Position numbers and translations under genes: made by a program. The notes under the pieces were generated by a model. The model made no database searches. It worked only from the letters and a program-made list of their open reading frames with translations, and was not told the origin of the DNA. Shown in pieces: positions 52,894 through 60,745 of a DNA stretch of 64,000 nt. The stretch comes from Pontibacter chinhatensis (GTDB lineage Bacteria > Bacteroidota > Bacteroidia > Cytophagales > Hymenobacteraceae). The stretch covers positions 682,001 to 746,000 of the forward strand of contig NZ_FOOT01000002.1 of NCBI RefSeq assembly GCF_900113285.1. The letters run 5' to 3'. Position 1 is the stretch's first letter. Every line of letters starts with the position of its first letter.

Positions 52894-53238
52894 ATGAGAA
52901 CTGCACTTTCTACTTTATTGATAATGTCGGCAATGGTATTTGCCTCCTGCTCCGGCAACGAACAGGAAAACACAACTACCGCTACCGTTCCGGCGGCCGA
53001 TGTGAACCAGGCGCCTGCCAAACAAGTAGCACTAAACCCGCCGCACGGCGAGCCTGGTCACGACTGTGCCCTTCCGGTAGGTGCTCCGCTGGATGGCACC
53101 CCGCAGCCAAGACTTGTTCAGCCAAACTTATCGCCTATTCCGGCCAAAACCACGGTGGCCCCTGGCACGAACCCGCCGCACGGCGAGCCAGGCCATGATT
53201 GCGCCATTCCGGTTGGCGCCCCGCTTGGTCAGAAGTAA
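52894..53238 (+). CDS. lipoprotein with duplicated HGEPGHDC motif
   Basis: A 114-residue lipoprotein (lipidated Cys19 after VFAS). The mature part is Pro-rich and holds two copies of NPPHGEPGHDCALPVGAPL (the second with Ile for Leu), about 47 residues apart. I recall a related single motif, with CDI at its end, at the C-terminus of Bacteroidota lipoproteins and secreted proteins. Paired His, Cys and Asp make metal binding plausible. Its role is unknown. A 30-bp palindrome follows the stop. Confidence 0.65.
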   Translation: MRTALSTLLIMSAMVFASCSGNEQENTTTATVPAADVNQAPAKQVALNPPHGEPGHDCALPVGAPLDGTPQPRLVQPNLSPIPAKTTVAPGTNPPHGEPGHDCAIPVGAPLGQK

Positions 53239-53248
53239 GATTATGATG

Positions 53249-53278
53249 GCAGCGGCTGAAGTATACTTCAGCCGCTGC
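53249..53278. terminator. perfect 30-bp palindrome centred on AAGTATACTT
   Basis: The full 30 bases are their own reverse complement. The centre is AAGTATACTT, two overlapping heptamers. It is probably the terminator of the lipoprotein gene, although T-runs are weak. Confidence 0.6.
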
Positions 53279-53289
53279 TGCTTTATACT

Positions 53290-53955
53290 TTCAACTGCTC
53301 TTGCTTCGGCGTAGGCATTAGCCATACTTTATACTTTTCTAGCGCAGGCATCCTCTAAGCTGTTTCGGATATCCTTGTCCGGAACCACATCTGCTGCGGA
53401 CTTCCAAGTCCGCGTAAGTCATACTTTGCTATACTTTTATACTTGCCAGTTTATACTTCCAATAGCCTCTGTTTCCCCCAACTGGACATAAGCTATTCTT
53501 ACTAGCTACCGTTCATCCTCCAGACTTACATACCTATCGTTGCACCTCTGACTTTGGCTCTCTCCCAGGCCGGGAGGCCTCGCCTTCGGGCATCGCGCGG
53601 CGTGTCTGAAGCTGCTCCTCGCTCCGCTGCGGGCTGCCCTTCGGGCACCGGAAATCTACAAGGCGCTCCACCCAAAGGCTGGGATAAATTCGATAGCCGC
53701 TGCCCTTGCTGTCATCTCGACCAAAGGGAGAGATCTGAATAGGATTCCCAATAGTTCTCTCGCGCAGCTCGACATGACAGAGAACATGGTAAGTATAAAT
53801 TCCCCTCTTGGGAGGGGCTAGGGGTGGGTTAATACTTTGTAGGGACAAATCGCGACCTTTCCACGCAAAAACTGATGCTACTAAACTTATACTTCAGCCA
53901 GAGTAATAACAGACTCCCCGCCTTAGCCAAGGAGGGGCCGGGGGTGGTTGGCCCC
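53290..53955 (+). repeat. composite intergenic repeat, copy E
   Basis: It contains TATACTT clusters, the hairpin gcggacttccaagtccgc (53396-53413), ggccgggaggcctcgccttc, the gctgctcctcgctccgctgc stretch shared with D, a gatagccgctgc block, ctctcgcgcagctcgacatg, a decayed form of the palindrome (about 53843-53862) and an aaggaggggccgggggtgg block. It extends to just upstream of the pyruvate kinase-like gene and has no credible ORF. Confidence 0.75.
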
Positions 53956-54148
53956 AGTACTACCAAAATCGCTTTACGGCAAACCCTTTACCCACCCTTT
54001 CCAGCCATACTATAACTTTATCGCCTCCCTCCTGTTCATAGCCTGGGACTCTACTGAACGGGGACTTATACTTCACAGGTATCCAGCGCTTTCCCATACT
54101 CTATCCATGCCCCATGCTTCGCCGTATGCCTTAATACCACTGTTTGTT

Positions 54149-55996
54149 ATGCGAAAGAAAGAACACTACCAGAGCCTGATAAACCAGCTGGACCAGCTGC
54201 ACCATGACGCTATTGCCCTGGAGGAAAAGTTGGGCTCCACCATCAAGGCTGTCCACCCGAAGTTTAAGAAAAGTGCCAAGAACCTGCTGCACTACCTGGC
54301 CTTGCGCCAGCACGACATCCGCGATCTGCAGGAGCAACTGGCGCAGCTGGGCTTATCGTCACTGGGCCGCTCGGAGGGGCATGTGCTGGCCAGCCTGCAG
54401 GCCGTGCGCCAGCACCTGTGCCGCATCGGCGACTGCAAGGACACCCAGAAAGAGCTGGCTGTGTCGTTTTTTGAAAACCGGGAGCTACTCGCCCAACACA
54501 CAGAGGCCTTGCTTGGCCCAAAGCCGGAAAAACGCTCCACCCGCATCATGGTAACCCTTCCGTCCGAGGCTGCCGATCAGTATGAGCTGCTGCCGCGCCT
54601 GCTGAAGGCAGGCATGAACTGCGCCCGCATCAACTGTGCCCACGATACGGAGAAGGAGTGGCTCAGAATGGTGGAGAACATCCGTAGGGCTGAGCAGGAA
54701 ACCGGCATCCCCTGCAAAATACTCATGGACCTGATGGGACCCAAGCTGCGCACCGGCCCGCTGAAGGAAGGCCCCAAACTGCTGGTGATACGCCCCATAC
54801 AAGACAGCTTGGGCCAGGTGATTGAGGCTGCCAAAGTATGGCTCGCCCCGCAGGATGTGCCGCTGCCGAAAGATGCGGATGTCTGGCTGCCGGTGGACGC
54901 AAATTGGCAGGTGCAACTGCAGGAGGGCGACAGGCTATCCTTTAAAGATACCCGGGGCCGTAAAAGGTCTATGACGGTGATCAGGAGGGAGGAAAAAGGC
55001 GTACTGGCGCACCTGCTCAAAACGTCCTATGTCAACACAGGTACCGAACTGGTGCTGAAAGGGCAAAATGTTACCCAACGCTCCACCCAAATCGGAGAAC
55101 TGAAAGCCCTGGAGCTACCCCTTGTACTGAAAAAGGGAAGCTTTCTGGTGCTGAACCGGGAACCTATCCCTGGCGAACCCGCCACTTTTGACGCGCAAGG
55201 ACATGTGGTACAACCCGCACACATCTCCTGCACCTTGCCCGAGGTCTTCACGCAGACCAAGGTAGGGGAACCTATCCTCTTTAACGATGGCAAGATTGAA
55301 GGAGTGCTGGAGGAGGTAAGCCCGGACCGTCTGCTGGTAAAAATTACCTTTGCCAGTGGCAAAGGCAGCAGACTGCGCGCTGACCAGGGTATTAACCTGC
55401 CCGACAGCAAGCTCCATTTAAAAGGACTGACCGAGAAGGATTGCCAGGATCTTAAGTTTATAGCCAAACACGCCGATATCGTCAACCTTTCTTTTGTGAA
55501 CCATGCCGATACGGTGGAGGCGCTGCACGAGGAACTTCGCCGGCTTAATGCCACGGATCTGGGCGTGATGCTTAAAATCGAAACCAAAGAGGGCTTCCGG
55601 AACCTGCCGCTCCTGCTCCTGACGGCAATGAAGACGCACCCCACCAGCATCATGATTGCACGCGGCGACCTGGCGGTGGAGTGCGGCTGGCAGCGATTGG
55701 CCGAGGCACAGGAGGAAATTCTGTGGCTCAGCGAGGCGGCGCACATGCCGGTAGTATGGGCTACCCAGGTACTCGAGACGCTGGCTAAGAAAGGACGGCC
55801 GTCGCGGGCGGAGATCACCGATGCAGCCATGTCGCAGCGCGCCGATTGCGTAATGCTTAACAAGGGGCCACATATCATACAGGCCATCGAACTGCTGCAC
55901 GACATCCTGGTCCGCATGCAGGAGCATCAGCACAAAAAAACGTCCATGCTGCGGATGCTGCACATCTCGGACCTGGGCAACCTTATTCAGGAGTAA
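54149..55996 (+). CDS. divergent pyruvate kinase-like protein
   Basis: A 615-residue protein with a pyruvate-kinase barrel but unusual layout. An N-terminal 130-residue helical region (HYQSLINQLDQLHHDAIAL) precedes the barrel. Barrel motifs are changed: GMNCARINCAHD for GMNVARLNFSHG, DLMGPKLRTG for DTKGPEIRTG, KIETKEGF (catalytic Lys kept) and IARGDLAVECG. PSRAEITDAAMSQRADCVMLNKG replaces the usual PTRAEVxDVAN...DGTDxxMLSGE block. The C-terminal allosteric domain is absent and the lid (B) domain appears enlarged. I used the ATG at 54149. Whether it acts on PEP/ADP is open. Confidence 0.8.
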   Translation: MRKKEHYQSLINQLDQLHHDAIALEEKLGSTIKAVHPKFKKSAKNLLHYLALRQHDIRDLQEQLAQLGLSSLGRSEGHVLASLQAVRQHLCRIGDCKDTQKELAVSFFENRELLAQHTEALLGPKPEKRSTRIMVTLPSEAADQYELLPRLLKAGMNCARINCAHDTEKEWLRMVENIRRAEQETGIPCKILMDLMGPKLRTGPLKEGPKLLVIRPIQDSLGQVIEAAKVWLAPQDVPLPKDADVWLPVDANWQVQLQEGDRLSFKDTRGRKRSMTVIRREEKGVLAHLLKTSYVNTGTELVLKGQNVTQRSTQIGELKALELPLVLKKGSFLVLNREPIPGEPATFDAQGHVVQPAHISCTLPEVFTQTKVGEPILFNDGKIEGVLEEVSPDRLLVKITFASGKGSRLRADQGINLPDSKLHLKGLTEKDCQDLKFIAKHADIVNLSFVNHADTVEALHEELRRLNATDLGVMLKIETKEGFRNLPLLLLTAMKTHPTSIMIARGDLAVECGWQRLAEAQEEILWLSEAAHMPVVWATQVLETLAKKGRPSRAEITDAAMSQRADCVMLNKGPHIIQAIELLHDILVRMQEHQHKKTSMLRMLHISDLGNLIQE

Positions 55997-56302
55997 CCCT
56001 TTCAGCATCAATAGCTTGCTTTATACTTTTTTACAGAAACTTGGTAATACAATTGCACTTTAATAAATTATATTTATACCTTTACAAGTATAAAGCGCTA
56101 CCATACTTATTCTTCGGCTACTCACCCTGTACATTGACCATCCTGGCGCAGCATAGAGGATAAAATCTCCTATAGCTCCCAGACAAAAGGCGCGCGGCCG
56201 CGTATCAGGCTTTGGCCGCACGATGGTTAATAATGAAGACGCATTACCTGCTACCTCGTGGTGGCTCGTATAACGCATTTGTTTTAGTAAAACCAGTACC
56301 AG
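55997..56302. other. gap with no gene recognised
   Basis: A 306-bp stretch, AT-rich on the left with TATACTT and AAGTATA copies and GC-rich on the right (ggcgcgcggccgcgta). I see no convincing frame or repeat module; it presumably holds the promoter for the gene at 56303. Confidence 0.45.
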
Positions 56303-56539
56303 ATGCAAAACAGGACCGTTGAAAAAATGCTTTACAAGGTTGCCGCCTTGCTGGCGATTGTCGGAATTATACTTCGGCTCACGCAACCCTCTGAGAACTA
56401 CCTGGGTCTCTACTTTATACTTGGTGGGCATATTCTGGGTGTGGCGGGCATACTGCTCTATATGAAGCACGCTAATGAGATGGAGCAGGAGCCGCTACAG
56501 GAAGAGCCCGCCGACCGGGTACGGGAAAAGATAAGCTAA
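56303..56539 (+). CDS. small two-span membrane protein
   Basis: A 78-residue membrane protein with helices at about 9-26 (MLYKVAALLAIVGIILRL) and 33-53 (YLGLYFILGGHILGVAGILLYM), then an acidic tail. I recognise no family. It ends three bases before the next gene's start, so the two are probably translated from one message, with some chance of coupling. Confidence 0.55.
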   Translation: MQNRTVEKMLYKVAALLAIVGIILRLTQPSENYLGLYFILGGHILGVAGILLYMKHANEMEQEPLQEEPADRVREKIS

Positions 56540-56542
56540 ACA

Positions 56543-57043
56543 ATGAAACAATACTTCCTGACAGGGATCCTGGCCCTTGCTTCTGCCCTTGCGGTGCAGG
56601 CGCAGCAGTTCGAGCCCATCAAGAAAACAGCCTTGTTGGTGGAGGAAAAGCCGCAGCCGCTGGTTTTGGTGAATAACCAGGAAACTATGCTGAGTGCCAT
56701 TATTCTGAACGATAACGACGTGAAGAGCCTGAACGTGCTGAAAGGAAACGAGGCGGTGGAGCGGTTTGGTCAGAAAGCTGCGGACGGCGCTATACTCATG
56801 AACCTGAAGCAGGACCTGCCGCTCGTACGCCTGGAGGAAGTATACAAGACCTTCAAAATCCCTGCGCAGCAGCAAAAGCTAACGCTGGCCATCAACGGCA
56901 AACACGTAAAAGACCCCACCCTGCTGCTGGCCGACCTGCGGCAGATAGAGAGGGTGGAGGTGACGGATTTCGACGTGACCAGCCCCTCCCGCTGGAGCTT
57001 CGAAGAACAGTACCTCAACATCATTACCAAGCCGCAGCCCTAG
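56543..57043 (+). CDS. secreted protein with a TonB-plug-like domain
   Basis: A 166-residue protein with a signal peptide (ending AVQAQ). Residues about 50-95 read IILNDNDVKSLNVLKGNEAVERFGQKAADGAILMNLK, which closely follows the plug pattern of TonB-dependent receptors (VLKG.AA..YG..A.NGVILI.T). A second copy-like stretch follows (QQQKLTLAINGKHVKDP, then LRQIERVEVTDFDV). No barrel is present. Such free plug-like domains occur in Bacteroidota and may interact with receptors or bind partners. Its function is unknown. Confidence 0.6.
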   Translation: MKQYFLTGILALASALAVQAQQFEPIKKTALLVEEKPQPLVLVNNQETMLSAIILNDNDVKSLNVLKGNEAVERFGQKAADGAILMNLKQDLPLVRLEEVYKTFKIPAQQQKLTLAINGKHVKDPTLLLADLRQIERVEVTDFDVTSPSRWSFEEQYLNIITKPQP

Positions 57044-57100
57044 CCCCTACGGGATTTCCTGCGTATCTTGCAGCCAACTTATACTTTATACTTGCTCACC

Positions 57101-57301
57101 ATGGACGGCAGAAAACGCGCCAATATTAAACCCGGCACCCGCGTAAACATTGTGCAGAAGCAGGACCAGCGCACCGGCGAACTCACCGAGGGCTACGTGC
57201 AGGACATCCTTACCAACTCCCCCACCCACCCCCACGGCATCAAAGTACGCCTGGAAACAGGGGAAGTGGGAAGAGTTCATGAGATTTTTCCGGAAGACTA
57301 A
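57101..57301 (+). CDS. YwbE-family protein
   Basis: A 66-residue protein of the YwbE family (DUF2196), beginning MDGRKRANIKPGTRVNIVQKQDQRTGELTEGYVQDILTNSP-like sequence, then HPHGIKVRLETGEVGRVHEI. It has a KOW/S1-like small beta fold. YwbE is a conserved bacterial protein of unknown function. The ATG at 57101 is followed by the conserved N-terminus; an earlier start at 57068 adds a translated TATACTT tract. A GAGTT repeat begins just after the stop. Confidence 0.8.
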   Translation: MDGRKRANIKPGTRVNIVQKQDQRTGELTEGYVQDILTNSPTHPHGIKVRLETGEVGRVHEIFPED

Positions 57302-57346
57302 GTTGAGAGTTAGAGAGTTAGAGAGTTTAGGAGTTAGAGAGTTATT
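57302..57346 (+). repeat. GAGTTAGAGAGTTAGAGAGTT repeat, left copy
   Basis: Imperfect tandem gagttagagagtt(ag) units between the YwbE gene and the 3' end of the four-helix-bundle gene. Confidence 0.6.
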
Positions 57347-57723
57347 TTTTTTACAGCTGCTGACTTTCTTATTTTGGTAAGAATAGCGGTCAGTTCGTCT
57401 GCTTCACGCTTCAAGTCAACGAGCCGAGGTGCGGCAACAATCTCTGCCTCTTCTAATATCTCCAGCCAAAACAGCGACTCATCTGCTTCTTCCAGCACCA
57501 CTCCTATTTTAGCCACAAACTCAGCGCCGGACCTTGCCCTACAGGCAGCGCGGTAGTTAGCAGCCACAGCCGTTGCAGAACGTATCAGTTGTTTCCCAAC
57601 CACTTGCGCCTCCTGTCTGGTAGGAAGCGCTTGATATAACTTAATCGCACGCAGGGCGAAAGTTTTTGTGCGCCTCTTAAAAGTCTCCGCAAATTCAAAA
57701 TTACTCAGTCTCTCTTCACTCAT
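57334..57723 (-). CDS. four-helix-bundle protein (23S rRNA IVP-like family)
   Basis: A 129-residue all-helical protein of the family named after 23S rRNA intervening-sequence proteins (TIGR02436). Conserved features are FEFAETFKRRTKTFALRAIKLYQAL, then QLIRSATAVAANYRAACRARSGAEFVAKIGVVLEEADESLFWLEIL. Free-standing members are common in Bacteroidota and their function is unclear. This copy is not in an rRNA gene. It is flanked on both sides by GAGTTAGAGAGTT-type repeats in inverted orientation, which hints at a mobile or hitch-hiking unit. Confidence 0.8.
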   Translation of the reverse strand: MSEERLSNFEFAETFKRRTKTFALRAIKLYQALPTRQEAQVVGKQLIRSATAVAANYRAACRARSGAEFVAKIGVVLEEADESLFWLEILEEAEIVAAPRLVDLKREADELTAILTKIRKSAAVKKITL

Positions 57724-57738
57724 ACTTTTCCAATTATC

Positions 57739-57778
57739 TTAACTCTCTAACTCCCCAACTCCCCAACTCTCTAACTCA
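57739..57778 (-). repeat. GAGTTAGAGAGTT repeat, right copy in inverted orientation
   Basis: taactctctaactccccaac and its continuation to ctctaactcac lie between the start of the four-helix-bundle gene and the radC stop. Confidence 0.6.
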
Positions 57779-58498
57779 CAAAAGTCCTTCATCAGCAAAG
57801 CTGTAGTAGTCGTTGTCGGTGAAGATGATGTGGTCGAGGATGGGGAGGTCGAGGAATTGGCCGGCTTCCTTCATTTTCTTGGTGAGGGCGATGTCGGCGG
57901 CGCTGGGCTTGGTGTTGCCACTGGGGTGGTTGTGCACCAGGATGATGGAGCTGGCCAGCTGCTCCAGGGCCTTTTTGAAAATGATTTTGGGGTCTGCCAC
58001 CGTGCCGGCCACACCGCCCATACTGATGCTTTCCTTCTTCATCACCACGTTGGCGCGGTTTAAAAGGATGACCCAGAACTCCTCGTGCGGCAGGTCGAGC
58101 AGCTGCGGCTTGATGTAGTTGTAGATGTCGGTGGAGCAGGTGATGCGGGTTTTGGCCGTGATGGCAGCCTCTTTGCGACGGCGGCCCAGTTCCAGGGCAC
58201 TCACAATGGTAATCGCCTTGGCCTCGCCGATGCCCTTGTGCTTCATCAAATCCTTCACGCTTAGGCGGGCCAGTTCGTTCAGGTCGTTGCCCACGGCAGA
58301 AAGTATAAGCTTGGCTACATCCACGGCCGTGAGTTTCGGCGTGCCCGAACCGATGAGGATGGCGATGAGTTCGGCGTCGCTCAGGGCGGCCTTGCCTTTC
58401 AGCAACAGTTTCTCGCGCGGGCGGTCTTCCTCAGCCCAGGTTTTGATGTTGAGCGGCTGCAGGTATGGCAGCGTGGCAGTCAGTTCGTTTTCTTTCAC
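57776..58498 (-). CDS. radC: RadC-family JAB domain protein
   Basis: A 240-residue RadC. An N-terminal helix-hairpin-helix-like region (about 70-105, RLSVKDLMKHKGIGEAKAITIVSALELG) precedes a JAB/MPN metalloprotease-like domain with HNHPSGNTKPSAAD (His-x-His plus Asp) and upstream Glu in HEEFWVILLN. Despite the name, a direct role in repair is disputed. It starts with a GTG at 58498. Its stop lies within the TCTAACTC repeat that flanks the four-helix-bundle gene. Confidence 0.9.
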   Translation of the reverse strand: MKENELTATLPYLQPLNIKTWAEEDRPREKLLLKGKAALSDAELIAILIGSGTPKLTAVDVAKLILSAVGNDLNELARLSVKDLMKHKGIGEAKAITIVSALELGRRRKEAAITAKTRITCSTDIYNYIKPQLLDLPHEEFWVILLNRANVVMKKESISMGGVAGTVADPKIIFKKALEQLASSIILVHNHPSGNTKPSAADIALTKKMKEAGQFLDLPILDHIIFTDNDYYSFADEGLL

Positions 58499-58651
58499 TT
58501 GCGGTACAAAATTTGATAGTATAGGAATGCAAGTGGAATCTCTTTCAACCGGAAATAGTTCAACCTTACTGCTTTTCTGTACTTTTATACTTTTAAAGCT
58601 TGCCTGCCCCTGGCCCGGAACATTTCCTGCCTCTGGCGGTTTTATACCGAT

Positions 58652-59887
58652 ATGCGACGTATGCTGACCTTCATAATCATTTTACTACTCCTCTTCCTGA
58701 TAGACCTTTATGTCTTCCAGGCTATCAAAACTGTAACCGAAAACCTCAACCCCACTGCCCAAAAGGCCATTTATGTGCTGCACTGGGCTGTATTTGCCAT
58801 TACGGCCGGCACGTTTATACTTGCCTCCGCCACCCGTGGAACACCGCCGGATGCGTTCCGGACTTATCTGGCCAGCACGCTGTTCATCATCTTTGCCTCT
58901 AAGCTGGTGGTGGTGCTTTTCCTGATAGCCGACGATGCCCTGCGGCTGGGCAAGATCGTGTTTAACACGGCCAATGGGGACGACACGTATGACCCCTCGC
59001 GCCACAGGTTTCTGAACCAGATGGGCCTTTTGGTGGCCGCCATACCCTTCTCGGCTTTTATCTACGGCATGGTAAAGGGCGCCTACGATTACCGCGTGAA
59101 GCGTGTCACGCTGCGCTTTCCGAACCTGCCCGCCGCGTTCGACGGGTATAAGATGCTGCAGATATCCGACCTGCACACCGGCAGCTTTACCTCCACCGGG
59201 CCGCTGAAGGAGGCGGTGCGCCTGATAAACAAGCAGGAAGCCGACCTGGTATTCTTCACCGGTGACCTGGTAAACAACCTGGCCTCGGAGATTGAGCCGC
59301 ACATCCCCACCTTAAGCGAGATCAGGGCCAAGGAAGGGGTATTCTCGGTGCTGGGCAACCACGACTACGCCGACTATGTGCGCGAGTGGCCGCATGCCAA
59401 CGCCAAGGCCGAGAACCTGCGCAAAATGATTGATACGCACGGGCAGATGGGCTGGCAGTTGCTGATGAACGAGAACCGCATCATTGAGAAGGACGGCGAG
59501 CAGATTGCCGTGCTGGGTGTAGAGAACTGGGGCAACCGGGCCGGATTCCCGAAGTATGGCCGCCTGCACGAGGCTTACAAGGGGGCAGAGAACGCGCCGT
59601 TCAAGGTGCTCCTCTCCCACGACCCTTCACACTGGGACGGGGAAATCAACCAAAAGTATACCGACATCGACCTGACGCTTTCGGGCCACACGCACGGCAT
59701 GCAGTTTGGCGTGAACATACCTGGCCTGAAGTGGAGCCCGGTGCAGTACGTGTACGAGCAGTGGGCCGGCCTATACAAAAAAGGGCGCCAGCACCTGTAC
59801 GTGAACACCGGCCTGGGCTTTATCGGGTATCCGGGCCGTGTGGGCTTTTTACCGGAGATTACCGTGTTTGAGCTGAAGAAAGCCTGA
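58652..59887 (+). CDS. membrane-anchored metallophosphoesterase
   Basis: A 411-residue protein with about four transmembrane helices in the first 150 residues (FIIILLLLFLIDLYVF and others), then a calcineurin-like phosphoesterase domain. Metal motifs are SDLHTGSF, TGDLVNN, LGNHDYADY, LSHDPSHWD and SGHTHGMQFG, the standard DxH, GD, GNHD, H and GHxH pattern. Relatives include YkuE-type phosphoesterases, which can act on lipid or nucleotide phosphates. A terminator follows. Confidence 0.85.
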   Translation: MRRMLTFIIILLLLFLIDLYVFQAIKTVTENLNPTAQKAIYVLHWAVFAITAGTFILASATRGTPPDAFRTYLASTLFIIFASKLVVVLFLIADDALRLGKIVFNTANGDDTYDPSRHRFLNQMGLLVAAIPFSAFIYGMVKGAYDYRVKRVTLRFPNLPAAFDGYKMLQISDLHTGSFTSTGPLKEAVRLINKQEADLVFFTGDLVNNLASEIEPHIPTLSEIRAKEGVFSVLGNHDYADYVREWPHANAKAENLRKMIDTHGQMGWQLLMNENRIIEKDGEQIAVLGVENWGNRAGFPKYGRLHEAYKGAENAPFKVLLSHDPSHWDGEINQKYTDIDLTLSGHTHGMQFGVNIPGLKWSPVQYVYEQWAGLYKKGRQHLYVNTGLGFIGYPGRVGFLPEITVFELKKA

Positions 59888-59910
59888 CCTGACAGTATAA
59901 AACCATAGAA

Positions 59911-59937
59911 AAAGCGCCTGCTCCCAGGCGCTTTTTT
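59911..59937 (+). terminator. terminator after the metallophosphoesterase gene
   Basis: An 8-10-bp stem (59913-59920 with 59925-59932, extended by A-T pairs), loop ctcc and a run of seven Ts. Confidence 0.9.
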
Positions 59938-60064
59938 TGTGCCAGACACCACCGGCACGCCGCTTCCCGAACATTCAATCCAAAGCCAGCGTACTTAGTT
60001 CTGAGCAAATTCCACCCTTTTTGCCTGCCCGCAGAGGCAGGATGAACCAAAAACCAACACAACT

Positions 60065-60568
60065 ATGAACAAGATACTTTTTCCGGTAGCCGCTGCAGCT
60101 ATACTGCTGCTTACCACCTCCTGCGGAGAGGATACCTCGGGCACCTCCTTTGAGGTAACCAACGCCAACTACGACGAGAACGTAAACCCAGATAACATCC
60201 GGGGCTATAGAGTAGGAGAGCCGCACATGCCGGGATCAATTAAAAATACGAGCCAGTATTACCCATTCAATACCGCTACGCTGCCAGAGGAAACCCGCAG
60301 AACGCTGGAAGGAGGCAATATTGCCACGCAGATGGTTACCGTATACTACTCTGCCAGCCGCTCGCTAGAGGATCTGGCCAGGGAATACAACCCCAACAGC
60401 CTGGTAGGCAGTAAGGCTTCCGGTAGCCAGCCCGCCCCAGCCAGCAGCGCGCCGACTCCGGCCAGCAACAACAACAGCGGCAACAGCGACGGCAGCAACA
60501 GCAGCAGCGACCCGGCCGGCAATGGCAACAACCAGTCAGGCAGCGGCAACAGAACCGACCAGCAATAA
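60065..60568 (+). CDS. lipoprotein with Ser/Asn/Gly-rich tail
   Basis: A 167-residue lipoprotein (lipidated Cys20 in LTTSCGED). The first two thirds are structured (FEVTNANYDENVNPDNIRGY, then ATQMVTVYYSASRSLEDLAREYNP). The last 50 residues are a low-complexity linker of Pro/Ala/Ser, then Asn/Gly/Ser. The linker probably spans the peptidoglycan or surface layer. No family is recognised. A terminator follows. Confidence 0.6.
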   Translation: MNKILFPVAAAAILLLTTSCGEDTSGTSFEVTNANYDENVNPDNIRGYRVGEPHMPGSIKNTSQYYPFNTATLPEETRRTLEGGNIATQMVTVYYSASRSLEDLAREYNPNSLVGSKASGSQPAPASSAPTPASNNNSGNSDGSNSSSDPAGNGNNQSGSGNRTDQQ

Positions 60569-60591
60569 CCGGCTGGCCAAGTATACTTTAC

Positions 60592-60630
60592 CGCAGCCCG
60601 TTGCCCTGTGCAGCGGGCTGCGTCTTTTTT
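60592..60630 (+). terminator. terminator after the Ser/Asn-rich lipoprotein gene
   Basis: A 13-bp stem (60592-60604 with 60610-60622, one G-U pair) and a T-run at 60624-60630. Confidence 0.85.
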
Positions 60631-60745
60631 AGCCCTTCTCCTGATTTCTTTGTAATTTTACCTAGCTTGGCCCGTTATACTGCTGGCCGGCACAGTTTTA
60701 GCTTTCTACGGCAACGTATAAACGCCGCAGCCATACCAGAACCTC

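Noticed and set aside
54149..55996. Frameshifted or truncated ordinary pyruvate kinase
   Set aside because: The frame is intact over 615 codons, and the missing C-terminal domain ends at a clean stop with no homologous remnant after it, so it looks like a distinct architecture.
57334..57723. Intervening sequence in a 23S rRNA gene
   Set aside because: The protein family is named for rRNA inserts, but flanking genes are ywbE and radC and no rRNA sequence is present.
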